Below are positions 44,184 through 52,322 of a stretch of 54,409 bases of DNA, one piece after another. The position numbers and the translations under genes are program-made. The notes beneath the pieces were generated by a model, which was not told the DNA's origin, made no database searches, and worked only from the letters and a program-made list of their open reading frames with translations. Source of the DNA: Robiginitomaculum sp. (GTDB lineage Bacteria > Pseudomonadota > Alphaproteobacteria > Caulobacterales > Maricaulaceae). Location of the stretch: positions 1 through 54,409 of the forward strand of contig JAESQN010000032.1 of NCBI GenBank assembly GCA_016765135.1, in the 5' to 3' direction. Each line of letters opens with the position of its first letter. Within the stretch, counting starts at the first letter, position 1.

Positions 44184-45860
44184 ATGTTCGGCTTTAAAAC
44201 CCGTAAAAACAAGACCAAACCCGCAGGTGGTTTCTCGGCTGTTCGGGGTAATATTATTGGTAATGATGCCGTCATCAACGGCCCGTTTGGGCCGCGCCGG
44301 TTGATGTATGCGGATTATGTGGCCAGTGGTCGGTCTTACGGACCGATTGAGGATACCATCCGGGATCATGTCTTGCCGCTCTATGCCAACACCCATACGG
44401 AAAGCTCGACCACTGGTCGCCAAAGCACGGCTTACCGGGAACAAGCGCGGCACATTATTGCGGATGCGCTGAACGTGGGCGAGGATGATGCTATTGTGTT
44501 TTGCGGCGCGGGGTGCACGGGCGCTATTGATAAATTGATCGGGATTTTACGCCTGAAACTGCCCCACGGCATGTCGCGCTACGGTATTAAAACCGACATT
44601 GCCGCCAAGAACCGCCCGGTGGTTTTTATCGGCCCTTATGAACACCATTCAAATGATGTGCAGTGGCGCGAAACCATAGCCGATGTTGTCACCATAGAAG
44701 AAACGGACGATGGCTTGCTGGATCTGGACGATCTGGAGAAGCAGCTGAAAAAATACAAAAACCGGCCCCTGAAAATCGGCAGTTTTTCTGCCGCCAGTAA
44801 TGTTACCGGGATCATTACAGACGTTCAGCCTGTGGCGAAAATCCTGCACGCTCACGGGGCTATGGCCTGTTTTGATTTTGCCGCTTCCGCGCCTTACGAG
44901 CCTATTGATATGAACCCAAATACGAGTTCTGGAGACGGCACGCCGCTGGATGCTATTTTTATTTCCGTGCATAAATTTATCGGTGGCCCTGGCACGCCGG
45001 GGCTTTTGGTGGTCAAGAAAAAATGGGTGCAAAACAAAACTCCGGTTATTCCCGGCGGCGGCACGGTTTCTTATGTCAGCCCCTGCGCTCAGGCCTATTT
45101 GGTTGACATAGAGCACCGCGAAGAAGGCGGCACGCCGGACATTGTCGGGGCCATCCGCGCCGGCCTAGTGTTTGATCTGCGCGAGAAAGTCGGCGCACAA
45201 AAAATATCAGACCATGAGCATAAATTTGCCAAGACGGCTCTTGCGCGTTGGGGCAAGCACAAAAACATCCAAATACTTGGCTCCAATACGGCTAAGCGTT
45301 TGCCGATATTTTCGTTCCTCATTCGTAGCGGCGAAGATAAATATCTTCATTTTAATTTCGTCGTTGCGCTCTTAAACGATTTGTTTGGGATACAATCCAG
45401 AGGCGGCTGTTCTTGCGCCGGGCCTTATGGTCACAGATTGCTGGATATTGATCTAAAAACATCCGAAGAATATGAGGCGGTTATTGCCACGGGTGTGGAA
45501 ATTTTGAAACCGGGCTGGGTGCGGGTCGGGTTCAATTATTTTTACTCGGATGATGACGCGGAAATGCTGTTGTCCGCCGTGGAATGGATTGCTGATAACG
45601 GCAAGAAAATGCTACCCTATTACGGGTTTGACAGCACCACGGGCGTGTGGAGCCACTGGGAATCCGGCGCAATATCTCTCAGCAATTTAACCAGCCCCGA
45701 CCAAGCTATATCCGGGAAATCTGTGCCAGACAGCCTGGAAAAACTAATCCAGCTTGCCGACCAATATGCTAGTGTTAAACCGGAGAAGTGCATCCAACCC
45801 GGATGCTGTATTCTGGATACAACCCCCGAGCATTTGCGCTGGTTTAGCCTTCCGGATTAA
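44184..45860 (+). CDS. Class V PLP enzyme (SufS/NifS-like), candidate Moco sulfurase
   Basis: This is a fold-type I PLP enzyme resembling cysteine desulfurases. ADYVASGRSYGPIE (about 43-56) is the N-terminal signature; PYEHHSND (151-158) stacks on PLP; Asp231 and the Schiff-base Lys264 in FISVHKFIGGPGTPG are intact. The active-site cysteine loop is SRGGCSCAGPYG (C409, C411). At 558 aa it has a C-terminal extension of about 80 residues beyond the usual 400-410 aa core, ending in a Cys-containing segment IQPGCCILD. GGAGGC 5 bases before ATG 44184 sets the start. Placement beside xdhABC suggests sulfuration of Moco. That role, against ureidoglycine aminotransferase or other class V activity, is inference. 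Confidence 0.8.
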   Translation: MFGFKTRKNKTKPAGGFSAVRGNIIGNDAVINGPFGPRRLMYADYVASGRSYGPIEDTIRDHVLPLYANTHTESSTTGRQSTAYREQARHIIADALNVGEDDAIVFCGAGCTGAIDKLIGILRLKLPHGMSRYGIKTDIAAKNRPVVFIGPYEHHSNDVQWRETIADVVTIEETDDGLLDLDDLEKQLKKYKNRPLKIGSFSAASNVTGIITDVQPVAKILHAHGAMACFDFAASAPYEPIDMNPNTSSGDGTPLDAIFISVHKFIGGPGTPGLLVVKKKWVQNKTPVIPGGGTVSYVSPCAQAYLVDIEHREEGGTPDIVGAIRAGLVFDLREKVGAQKISDHEHKFAKTALARWGKHKNIQILGSNTAKRLPIFSFLIRSGEDKYLHFNFVVALLNDLFGIQSRGGCSCAGPYGHRLLDIDLKTSEEYEAVIATGVEILKPGWVRVGFNYFYSDDDAEMLLSAVEWIADNGKKMLPYYGFDSTTGVWSHWESGAISLSNLTSPDQAISGKSVPDSLEKLIQLADQYASVKPEKCIQPGCCILDTTPEHLRWFSLPD

Positions 45861-47718
45861 ACTGTAACTCGGCCAGTCTTGCGTAAAGACCGTCTCGTTT
45901 TATCAGCTCATTATGTGTGCCTTGGTCAACGATTTGTCCGTCTTCCAGAACGATGATCCGGTCGGCTTTTTTGACCGTGGCCAGGCGGTGGGCGATGACC
46001 AATGTGGTTCTGTCCTTGGACAAAGCGGCGAAAGCGTTTTGCACGGCCCGCTCGCTTTCTGCGTCGAGTGCCGAGGTGGCTTCGTCGAGGAGCAAGACGG
46101 GTGCGTCACGCAATATGGCGCGGGCGATGGCGATACGCTGTTGTTGCCCGCCTGATAAGGTCATGGCTTTTTCGCCCAAATCCGTTTGATAACCGTCCGG
46201 GAGTTTCATGATAAAGTCGTGAGCAAAGGCGGCTTTGGCGGCGGTAATAACGTCTTCGTCGCTCGCCCCGGCCCGACCGTACCGGATATTGTCCATAGCC
46301 GAGCCGGAGAATAATGGCGTGGCTTGTTGGACGAATGCGAATTGTTGGCGCAAGGTTTCGGGGGCTAAATCTGTGAGGGGAATTCCGTCAATTTTTATCT
46401 GGCCTGACTGGGGGTCATAAAACCTGAGCAGCAATTGAAACATGGTGGTCTTGCCGGCCCCGGACGGGCCAACGAATGCTACGGTTTCGCCGGGCATAAC
46501 CGACATATTTATAGTGTTCAAAGCCTTTTCGTCTTGGCGGGTCGGGTAGGAAAATGTCATATTTTCCACATCAATGCGCCCGTCGGCTTTGTTGAGTGCT
46601 ACGGGATTTTCGGGCGCGGTAATTGCCGGAACTTCACCCAATAACTCTATGATCCGCTCGCTGGCCCCGGCGGCGCGGAGCAAGTCGGCCCAGGTGGTAA
46701 TGACGAAGCCAAAATTCATCATCAGTATAAAGGCGAGAAAGGTAAATTGGCCAATATCCCCGTAGCTCATCTCCCCAGCAGCCGCAGAACTGGCCCCATA
46801 CCACAAGACGACAATCATGCCGGTTTGCCCAATACCAAAGGTGACAAAGTTCATTATGGAGCGCACACCCAGCCGGCTTTTATTGGACTTAAAAGTGTTC
46901 TGCGCGGCTTCGGAGAACCGCGCCCGCTCCGTGTCTTCCTGGGTGAAAGCCTGTACGGTCTGGATGGACGACAAAGCTTCCACCGCGCGTGAGGATGCGG
47001 TGGCCAGATTGTCTTGCCCTTCGCGGGAAAGCCTTTGGATGCGCCGACCAAATAAAATGACAGGAATGACAATCAACGGGCCAACGCCCAGCACCATAAG
47101 CGTCAATTTCCAGCTTACGAGCAACATGATCACCAGTGCGCCAATGCCCCCTACCAAGGAACGCAGCGCAATGCTCATGCTTGAGCCAACCACCGTTTCG
47201 ATCAACATGCTGTCGGTGGTTAATCTGGAAACAACTTCACCCGTTCGTATGCGCTCAAAAAATGCCGGACTTAGCCGCGTAATATGGCTATATAAAGTCG
47301 TGCGTAAATCGGTGACAACATGCTGGCCCAAGACGCTAATGGTGTAAAATCTTGCCGCGCCAAACACTGCACTCAAGAGGGTAATAGCAATAACTATTAA
47401 AAAATACACACCAGCATTGCTGGTGTCAGTGATGGGTAGCCGGGTGCAAATTTCCGCATTACTGGCAGCATTGTCAAAACCGCAATCGATCATGTATTTG
47501 AAAGCATAGGTCAGCAAAAGACTTGCAAAAGATGCGGCAAATAAGAAAAATACAAATAGGGACAGCAAGAGCGGGTACCGGGTGATAAACGGCCAGATTT
47601 TACGCAAGGGTTTAAGGCTGCGGGATTTCTTGCGGTGAGCTTTGTCGCGCTGCATGTTTTGCGCTAAATTAGCCCCGGCACTGCGGGCAATATCATTTGT
47701 GTTTGGCGTTGTTCTCAT
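45844..47718 (-). CDS. ABC half-transporter (exporter type, MsbA-like)
   Basis: One polypeptide fuses a six-helix membrane domain (about 45-350) to a nucleotide-binding domain: Walker A VGPSGAGKTT, Q-loop FVQQATPLF, signature LSGGQQQR, Walker B VLLLDEATSALD and H-loop IAHRLATV. It should work as a homodimer exporting lipids, peptides or drugs. An N-terminal basic stretch of about 45 residues lies before the first helix. The membrane-domain loop between helices 1 and 2 contains two cysteines. It is last in a ubiX-maoC-ABC minus-strand set and overlaps the class V enzyme gene tail-to-tail by 17 bases. The substrate is unknown. Confidence 0.92.
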   Translation of the reverse strand: MRTTPNTNDIARSAGANLAQNMQRDKAHRKKSRSLKPLRKIWPFITRYPLLLSLFVFFLFAASFASLLLTYAFKYMIDCGFDNAASNAEICTRLPITDTSNAGVYFLIVIAITLLSAVFGAARFYTISVLGQHVVTDLRTTLYSHITRLSPAFFERIRTGEVVSRLTTDSMLIETVVGSSMSIALRSLVGGIGALVIMLLVSWKLTLMVLGVGPLIVIPVILFGRRIQRLSREGQDNLATASSRAVEALSSIQTVQAFTQEDTERARFSEAAQNTFKSNKSRLGVRSIMNFVTFGIGQTGMIVVLWYGASSAAAGEMSYGDIGQFTFLAFILMMNFGFVITTWADLLRAAGASERIIELLGEVPAITAPENPVALNKADGRIDVENMTFSYPTRQDEKALNTINMSVMPGETVAFVGPSGAGKTTMFQLLLRFYDPQSGQIKIDGIPLTDLAPETLRQQFAFVQQATPLFSGSAMDNIRYGRAGASDEDVITAAKAAFAHDFIMKLPDGYQTDLGEKAMTLSGGQQQRIAIARAILRDAPVLLLDEATSALDAESERAVQNAFAALSKDRTTLVIAHRLATVKKADRIIVLEDGQIVDQGTHNELIKRDGLYARLAELQFNPEG

Positions 47719-47772
47719 GTGTTCTCTCTAAGGCTGGTGCGCACAAGTGCAAGCCTTAATCGCGCACGGCGT

Positions 47773-48243
47773 TTATTCAGATTTATCTGCCGGGCGTAAA
47801 GACCCGCGCATAAGCGCGGCGCGGTGGCAAATAACTACCAGTATATTATCCTGATTATAGGCACGGTGGATAAAGGTTATAATGCCTTGGCCGGGGCGGG
47901 ATTTACTGGCGCGTTTTGCGGACACTTCCGTGGTCACATGTATGGTGTCGCCGTGAAACACGGGATGGGGGAATTGGGTGTCGCTCATGCCGAGATTGCC
48001 AACCGTGGTGCCGAGCGTAGTATCAGCGACCGAAATACCGATTGCCAAACCAAGGGTGAATATAGAATTGACCAAGGGTTTGCCAAACTCTGTGTTTTTG
48101 GCAAATTCGTGATCAATGTGCAGGGGTTGCGGGTTGAGGGTCATGTTGGAGAACAGCATATTGTCGCTCTCGGTAATCGTGCGGCGCAGCTCATGCTCGA
48201 ACACATGCCCAACTTCAAACTCGTCAAAATATAATCCAGCCAT
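47773..48243 (-). CDS. MaoC-family (R)-hydratase-like protein
   Basis: This hot-dog-fold enoyl-CoA hydratase-like protein has 156 aa. FDEFEVGHVFEHELRRTITESDNMLFSNMTLNPQPLHIDHEFAK contains the MaoC catalytic Asp/His pattern (N..P.H.D). FHGDTIHVTTEVSAKRASKSRPGQGIITF is the later conserved part. Substrate is unknown; mesaconyl-CoA or short acyl-CoA hydratases share this form. ATG at 48243 follows AAAGGAT. It lies 18 bp downstream of ubiX and 54 bp upstream of the ABC gene, so co-transcription is likely without an obvious shared pathway. Confidence 0.9.
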   Translation of the reverse strand: MAGLYFDEFEVGHVFEHELRRTITESDNMLFSNMTLNPQPLHIDHEFAKNTEFGKPLVNSIFTLGLAIGISVADTTLGTTVGNLGMSDTQFPHPVFHGDTIHVTTEVSAKRASKSRPGQGIITFIHRAYNQDNILVVICHRAALMRGSLRPADKSE

Positions 48244-48261
48244 TGTTTATCCTTTAAATAC

Positions 48262-48834
48262 TTATCCCTTTAGTCCGGGCCACCTCAGAAGATGCTCTTG
48301 CACCTCAAACCCAAATCCGTCCAACACATTTGCGACCGTTTGGTCAACCATGCCTTCGATGGTTTTAGGCTTGGCATAAAACGCAGGCACGGGCGGGGCG
48401 ACGATAGCGCCGATCTCCGTAACCAAAGCCATATTGCGAATATGCCCCAAATGCAAAGGCGTTTCGCGCACCATCAAAACCAGCCGCCTGCGTTCCTTGA
48501 GACAGACATCAGCGGCGCGAGCAATCAGCGTACCGCATATACCGTTGGCAATAGACGCCATGGTTTTGACCGAACACGGTGCAATGATCATGCCGTCCAC
48601 GCGAAAAGAACCGCTAGCGATACACGCACCAATATCCCCGTCTTTATGGATATGGTCAGCCAAAGCTTCAACATCCGGTTTGTCCATGTCCAGCTCGTGG
48701 CGAATATTCATCCACCCGGCAGGTGAGACAACCAGATGCGTTTCGACATTGCCAATGGCCCGCAGCATCCTCAGCATACGCACGCCATATACCGCGCCAC
48801 TCGCCCCGCTAATGCCGATGATTATTTTTTTCAT
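48262..48834 (-). CDS. ubiX: UbiX-family flavin prenyltransferase
   Basis: UbiX joins dimethylallyl phosphate to FMN, making the prenyl-FMN cofactor of UbiD-type decarboxylases in ubiquinone synthesis. IIIGISGASGAVYGVRML is the N-terminal flavin-binding motif; GSFRVDGMIIAPCSVKTMASIANG and LVLMVRETPLHLGHIRNM are conserved UbiX segments. At 190 aa it is complete. The window holds no ubiD. With the COQ10-like protein and the quinone-linked oxidases here it fits a ubiquinone-based respiratory chain. Confidence 0.94.
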   Translation of the reverse strand: MKKIIIGISGASGAVYGVRMLRMLRAIGNVETHLVVSPAGWMNIRHELDMDKPDVEALADHIHKDGDIGACIASGSFRVDGMIIAPCSVKTMASIANGICGTLIARAADVCLKERRRLVLMVRETPLHLGHIRNMALVTEIGAIVAPPVPAFYAKPKTIEGMVDQTVANVLDGFGFEVQEHLLRWPGLKG

Positions 48835-49019
48835 AAGGGTATTTTAGCGTTGAATAGGTGAAATGGCTAGCCGCAAATTCGTTTGGTTGACTATAGTTTT
48901 GTTTAGCTATTGTGCGGGTGATACATCCCACCCCGTTGCCTCACACTTAAATGATTAAACTGGTTTATCGGTTTGTCATAAGGCGGTCATGTATTGCATG
49001 GCGGGCTTTTAGTCGTAGT

Positions 49020-49790
49020 TCAGGGTGGTTTTTCTGGTCTGGGATTATCCGGGCGGATGCCGTGTTTGTCAGGGTGCGCCTGGTTTGGCCCATCAAATTT
49101 CTTCAGTGGCGGGTCTTCACCATATTTTTGGGCCGGGTTTTCAATTTTTGGTTCCCGGACACTGACGCCTAGCTCTGAAGGAAAAAACCTTATTGGTTTT
49201 TGTGGGCGCGGCGTGCGTGCCGGGTGCGGTTTTTCCGAAAGCTCAAGGCTTGCCAGATGGTTCGCCGTGCGCGCCGCATGTCGTAAATTCCCGGTATCGC
49301 TAGAGAATGCCGGGCGTATATTGCGCGGCCACCGGGGTCTGAACGGCAGCAGTTTTTCAACCTCCGACAGCCTGACCAAAGCAAAGAGTTTATGTGTACG
49401 TGGCTTGTATGAGCGCGGCTTGTCCCTGCGTTTCGCATCAGGTTTTTCTTCCCGCCTATTTCCTACCGTCTTGGGCGCAGTATAAGCAGTCCGGAGCCGG
49501 GCGACCCAGCTTCTTATGGCCGCTTCGCCGATTACCGAGCGTACCCAGGCCGTGCGCTCAGGACATTGTTTCACCCAGGCTTTGATCTTGAGGTTCAAAT
49601 TGCTGCGAGTTTTTGTGCGCAATTCTTGGCTATGTTGCGCCAACATGTGGGCGTAAGATTTAACGTCCCTGGCGCCGCCAATCCCGAGTTCAAGCACCCG
49701 CACCAACACCAAAACAAACGCCCGCAAATCCGCCAAAGGCGTAACCCCGGCCGGGCAAAGTTTTTCAATAGCGATCAAATCAAGTTTCAT
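49020..49790 (-). CDS. Orphan Pro/Arg-rich protein of unknown function
   Basis: I do not recognise this 256 aa protein. The N-terminal third (MKLDLIAIEKLCPAGVTPLADLRAFVLVLVRVLEL to about 90) is helical and has a hydrophobic stretch near 24-37; the rest is basic and disordered, rich in Pro, Arg and Lys (for example EEKPDAKRRDKPRS, PARTPRPQKP, REPKIENP), ending DNPRPEKPP. ATG at 49790 is preferred; the longer frame to 49892 would read into the MITE arm. The N-terminal part might bind nucleic acid or act as a small helical domain. The frame is intact, so I keep it as a gene despite the odd composition. Confidence 0.6.
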   Translation of the reverse strand: MKLDLIAIEKLCPAGVTPLADLRAFVLVLVRVLELGIGGARDVKSYAHMLAQHSQELRTKTRSNLNLKIKAWVKQCPERTAWVRSVIGEAAIRSWVARLRTAYTAPKTVGNRREEKPDAKRRDKPRSYKPRTHKLFALVRLSEVEKLLPFRPRWPRNIRPAFSSDTGNLRHAARTANHLASLELSEKPHPARTPRPQKPIRFFPSELGVSVREPKIENPAQKYGEDPPLKKFDGPNQAHPDKHGIRPDNPRPEKPP

Positions 49791-49880
49791 AGACGCACTA
49801 TATACGCTCCCAAGAAACCGTGGATTAGATTTTGGGAATAATAAAATTAGGCGGGGAACACCGTGTTTCCCCGACAGCCC

Positions 49881-50072
49881 GTAACCCCTCACCTTGTTCC
49901 TCTCCCAAAAGGGGAGGAGACCACGCTCGCTTGTTTTGTGATTTGTATAAAGTTTTTAATGTGTACTGATACACCTGCAAGAAACAGTGGAAACCTTTAA
50001 ACTTTCAACACACAAAAATGGCAAAGACACCGTCTCCTCTCCTTTTGGGAGAGGAACAAGGTGAGGGGTTAC
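49881..50072 (+). repeat. MITE-like element, copy 2 (192 bp)
   Basis: The left arm GTAACCCCTCACCTTGTTCC... (49881-49921) equals the reverse complement of the right arm (50032-50072) over 41 bp with one mismatch. The core shows clear similarity to copy 1 (shared TTTGTGAT.TGTATAAAG and ACACCTG.AAG). Same orientation as copy 1. No coding capacity of its own, but the right arm encodes SPLLLGEEQGEG in the frame that continues into the DUF559 gene. Confidence 0.88.
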
Positions 50073-50104
50073 GCGGGTGTCGGGTTTGTGCTAAACTTAC
50101 CCCC

Positions 50105-50464
50105 ATGCACACCCGCAACACAACAAACATAGCCCGCAAGTTTCGGCGCAGGCAGAGCAATTCGGAAGCTATATTTTGGCGTGAAGTGAGAGGCCGTTTG
50201 CTGGCGGGTTACAAATTTCGCAGGCAGGCTCCTATCGAAAGCTATATTGTTGATTTTGTCTGTGAAAGCGCGAAACTTGTCATAGAGCTTGATGGGCATC
50301 AGCATGCCTATACTGAGGATAAAGACAGAACCCGCACGGCGGCGCTGGAGACATATGGCTACCGGGTGATCCGGTTTTGGAACCATGATGTTTATGATAA
50401 TCTGGATGGTGTCATAGCCGAGGTCTTGCGGGAATTGGAGTTGGCTAAAAACCGGGAGATATAG
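50105..50464 (+). CDS. DUF559/Vsr-like endonuclease-domain protein
   Basis: This 119 aa protein has the DUF559 pattern, a restriction-endonuclease-like fold related to the very-short-patch repair nuclease: RRRQSNSEAIFWREVRGRLLAGYKFRRQAPIESYIVDFVCESAKLVIELDGHQH, then RTAALETYGYRVIRFWNHDV. The Glu/Asp/Lys-type residues of the fold (SEAIFW, YIVDF, ELDG) look intact. The ATG at 50105 gives the family start; the frame is open back to 50018 through the arm of the MITE-like repeat, adding a repeat-derived SPLLLGEEQGEG peptide if used. The cellular job is unknown; DUF559 genes often sit beside such repeats, and no methylase is near. Confidence 0.85.
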   Translation: MHTRNTTNIARKFRRRQSNSEAIFWREVRGRLLAGYKFRRQAPIESYIVDFVCESAKLVIELDGHQHAYTEDKDRTRTAALETYGYRVIRFWNHDVYDNLDGVIAEVLRELELAKNREI

Positions 50465-50476
50465 GATTTATGCCAA

Positions 50477-51730
50477 TTATGATGGCAGGTTTTTTATTCT
50501 GTTTTGCAGGAATGTTTTTTCTTGTGGGGATTGGCTTAATGCGTGGGCCTGTTCATAGGCTGTTTTAGCTTGTTCATATTGCCCGTTACGTCTCAACATA
50601 TCTGCGCGTGCTGCGTGGTAGAGCTGGTAATTTGTCATGGTTTTACTTTGGGCTAGCGCTTCCAGCGAGGCCAATCCGGCTGCGGGGCTTTGTGCGAAAG
50701 ACAGGGCGATACTGGCATTGAGGAGGATGACAGGAGTGGGTTCATAGGCATAGAGCCGCTCATACAGGGCCGCAATTTCGGGCCAGTCCGTGTCTTGGAA
50801 TGTGGCCGCTTGACAATGTACGGCGCTGATGGCGGCCTGGATTTGGGTGGAGCCGGGCTTGCCTTTTGCCAAGGTTTTTAAGAGCAAGTTTTGCCCCTCG
50901 ATTATGCTAGCTTTGTCCCATAGTGTTCTGTCTTGGTCTTCCAATGAAATATGAATTTCGGGATTGGCGAGGCGCGCCGGGCGGCGGGCCTGGCTTAATA
51001 ACATCAAGGCCAATAGCCCGCCCGCTTCGGTGTCTCCGGGTAATAATTTGGCCAAAACCCGTCCTAAATGTATGGCCTGGGCACACAGGTCTGCGGCTTG
51101 TTTATCGGGTGCCAGGTTGGAATACCCCGCGTTGAAAATCAGATATATGACCGAAAGTACGGATTGGAAACGCTGGGGCCATACATCCGGTGCCGGAATT
51201 GTGAACGGGATACCGGCTTGTTTGATCTTGTTTTTGGCCCGCACGATACGTTGCGCCATTGTGTTTTTGGGCACCAGGTATGCGGCGGCAATTTGCGCAG
51301 TGCTTAACCCGCATACAGTCCTTAGCGTCAAGGCCGTGTGGGCGGGGGCAGGGACAGCCGGGTGGCAACAGGCAAAGATCAGGCCAAGGCGTTCGTCAGG
51401 TACGGAATGTTCGCTTTGTTCGTCGCTTTCATTGCTCATATTCGTCAGCACGGTATGGTGTGTTAAATCTCCGGCTTTGGCGTGTCTTGTGGCTCGGCGG
51501 CGGTAGCGGTCTACGGCTTTGCGTTTTGCGGTTTGGTACAACCAACCTTGTGGGTTGTGAGGTATGCCTTTTTTGGGCCAATGGATGAGCGCCGCCGTTA
51601 CCGCGTCTTGCAGCACATCTTCGGCCAAGCCAATATCGCAAAACCTGGTGCTCAGAGCCGCGATTAAGCGGCCCTGATGTGCGCGTAGTACACGTTCGAT
51701 TTTCGCGTTTACGTCAGCTCGGGACGGCAA
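50477..51730 (-). CDS. ECF42-type RNA polymerase sigma factor
   Basis: This extracytoplasmic-function sigma factor has region 2 (about 10-75: RVLRAHQGRLIAALS...LAEDVLQDAVTAALIHWPKKG, NPQGWLYQTAKRKAVDRYRR), region 4 (TLRTVCGLSTAQIAAAYLVPKNTMAQRIVRAKNKI, near 130-165) and a long C-terminal TPR-like extension of about 230 aa that marks the ECF42 group. It pairs with the DGPF/YCII gene directly upstream, the known ECF42 partner. The start is TTG at 51730, 2 bases after the YCII stop, so translation is coupled. No anti-sigma gene is seen, as expected for this group. Confidence 0.92.
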   Translation of the reverse strand: MPSRADVNAKIERVLRAHQGRLIAALSTRFCDIGLAEDVLQDAVTAALIHWPKKGIPHNPQGWLYQTAKRKAVDRYRRRATRHAKAGDLTHHTVLTNMSNESDEQSEHSVPDERLGLIFACCHPAVPAPAHTALTLRTVCGLSTAQIAAAYLVPKNTMAQRIVRAKNKIKQAGIPFTIPAPDVWPQRFQSVLSVIYLIFNAGYSNLAPDKQAADLCAQAIHLGRVLAKLLPGDTEAGGLLALMLLSQARRPARLANPEIHISLEDQDRTLWDKASIIEGQNLLLKTLAKGKPGSTQIQAAISAVHCQAATFQDTDWPEIAALYERLYAYEPTPVILLNASIALSFAQSPAAGLASLEALAQSKTMTNYQLYHAARADMLRRNGQYEQAKTAYEQAHALSQSPQEKTFLQNRIKNLPS

Positions 51731-51732
51731 GT

Positions 51733-52086
51733 TTATTGCTCGTAATCCATTACTGGTCTGATCTCGATAGAGCCGTAAGTCGCCGACGGAATTTTGGCGG
51801 CGTAGGCAATCGCCTGATCAAGATTATCACAATCGATCAAATAAAACCCGCCCATCATTTCCTTGGTTTCTGCAAATGGGCCGTCGCGGGTGATGGTTTT
51901 ACCGTCTCTAACCTTGACGGTGGATGCGGTATTGGCGTCTTGTAAACCCTCTCCGGCAATCATAGCCCCATCATTGGTCATTTCCTGGCTAACCTCCAAA
52001 TAACCTTGCATAAACGGCCCAAACTCAGGCGACCCCGGCAAAGGCGCTGCATCCTCCGCTCCGTAAACCAATAACATATATTTCAT
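51733..52086 (-). CDS. YCII-related DGPF protein
   Basis: This 117 aa ferredoxin-like-fold protein has KYMLLVYGAEDA at the start and TRDGPFAETKEMMGGFYLIDCDN, including the DGPF motif that names the partner family of ECF42 sigma factors. The role is unknown; it may sense a signal or act as a small enzyme. ATG at 52086 has AGGAC 8 bases upstream. Two bases separate it from the sigma gene, so the two form one operon. The upstream 236 bp gap holds REP-like hairpins. Confidence 0.92.
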   Translation of the reverse strand: MKYMLLVYGAEDAAPLPGSPEFGPFMQGYLEVSQEMTNDGAMIAGEGLQDANTASTVKVRDGKTITRDGPFAETKEMMGGFYLIDCDNLDQAIAYAAKIPSATYGSIEIRPVMDYEQ

Positions 52087-52322
52087 AATTTCGTCCTTTC
52101 TCTAAGTACTAATATAGAGGAGACGTATGAGAAAAGGCAAATCGACAATTTTTTTAAGTTTTTTGCGTTTAGTTGGTTTCAAACCCTTCCCATCCGTTCA
52201 TACCCAGCTTGACTGGGTATCCAGCGCATAAAGAGCGAGCAAGGCTCGCACATTATTGTAGGGACTGGATTCCCGCTTTCGCGGGAATGATCGGGTTATT
52301 CTGGTTGCATCTGCGACATGCT
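52087..52322. other. Intergenic region with three REP-like hairpins
   Basis: Three perfect stems follow each other: ATACCCAG/CTGGGTAT (52200-52220), GCGAGC/GCTCGC (52235-52249) and ATTCCCGC/GCGGGAAT (52269-52288). The last belongs to the same CTGGATNCCCGC type as the hairpin at 69-95. The rest is AT-rich and should hold the YCII-sigma promoter. No ORF, tRNA or other gene is visible. Confidence 0.7.

Noticed and set aside
44184-45860. Ureidoglycine-glyoxylate aminotransferase (PucG type)
   Set aside because: Those are about 400 aa and belong to the alanine-glyoxylate group; the HHSND and CSC loops here are desulfurase-like, and AllA already completes the pathway.
48994-49485. 163 aa plus-strand frame opposite the Pro/Arg-rich orphan
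   Set aside because: Trp/Phe/Gly/Ser-rich composition typical of an antisense frame; no start signal. The minus-strand frame is longer and has a sensible N-terminus.
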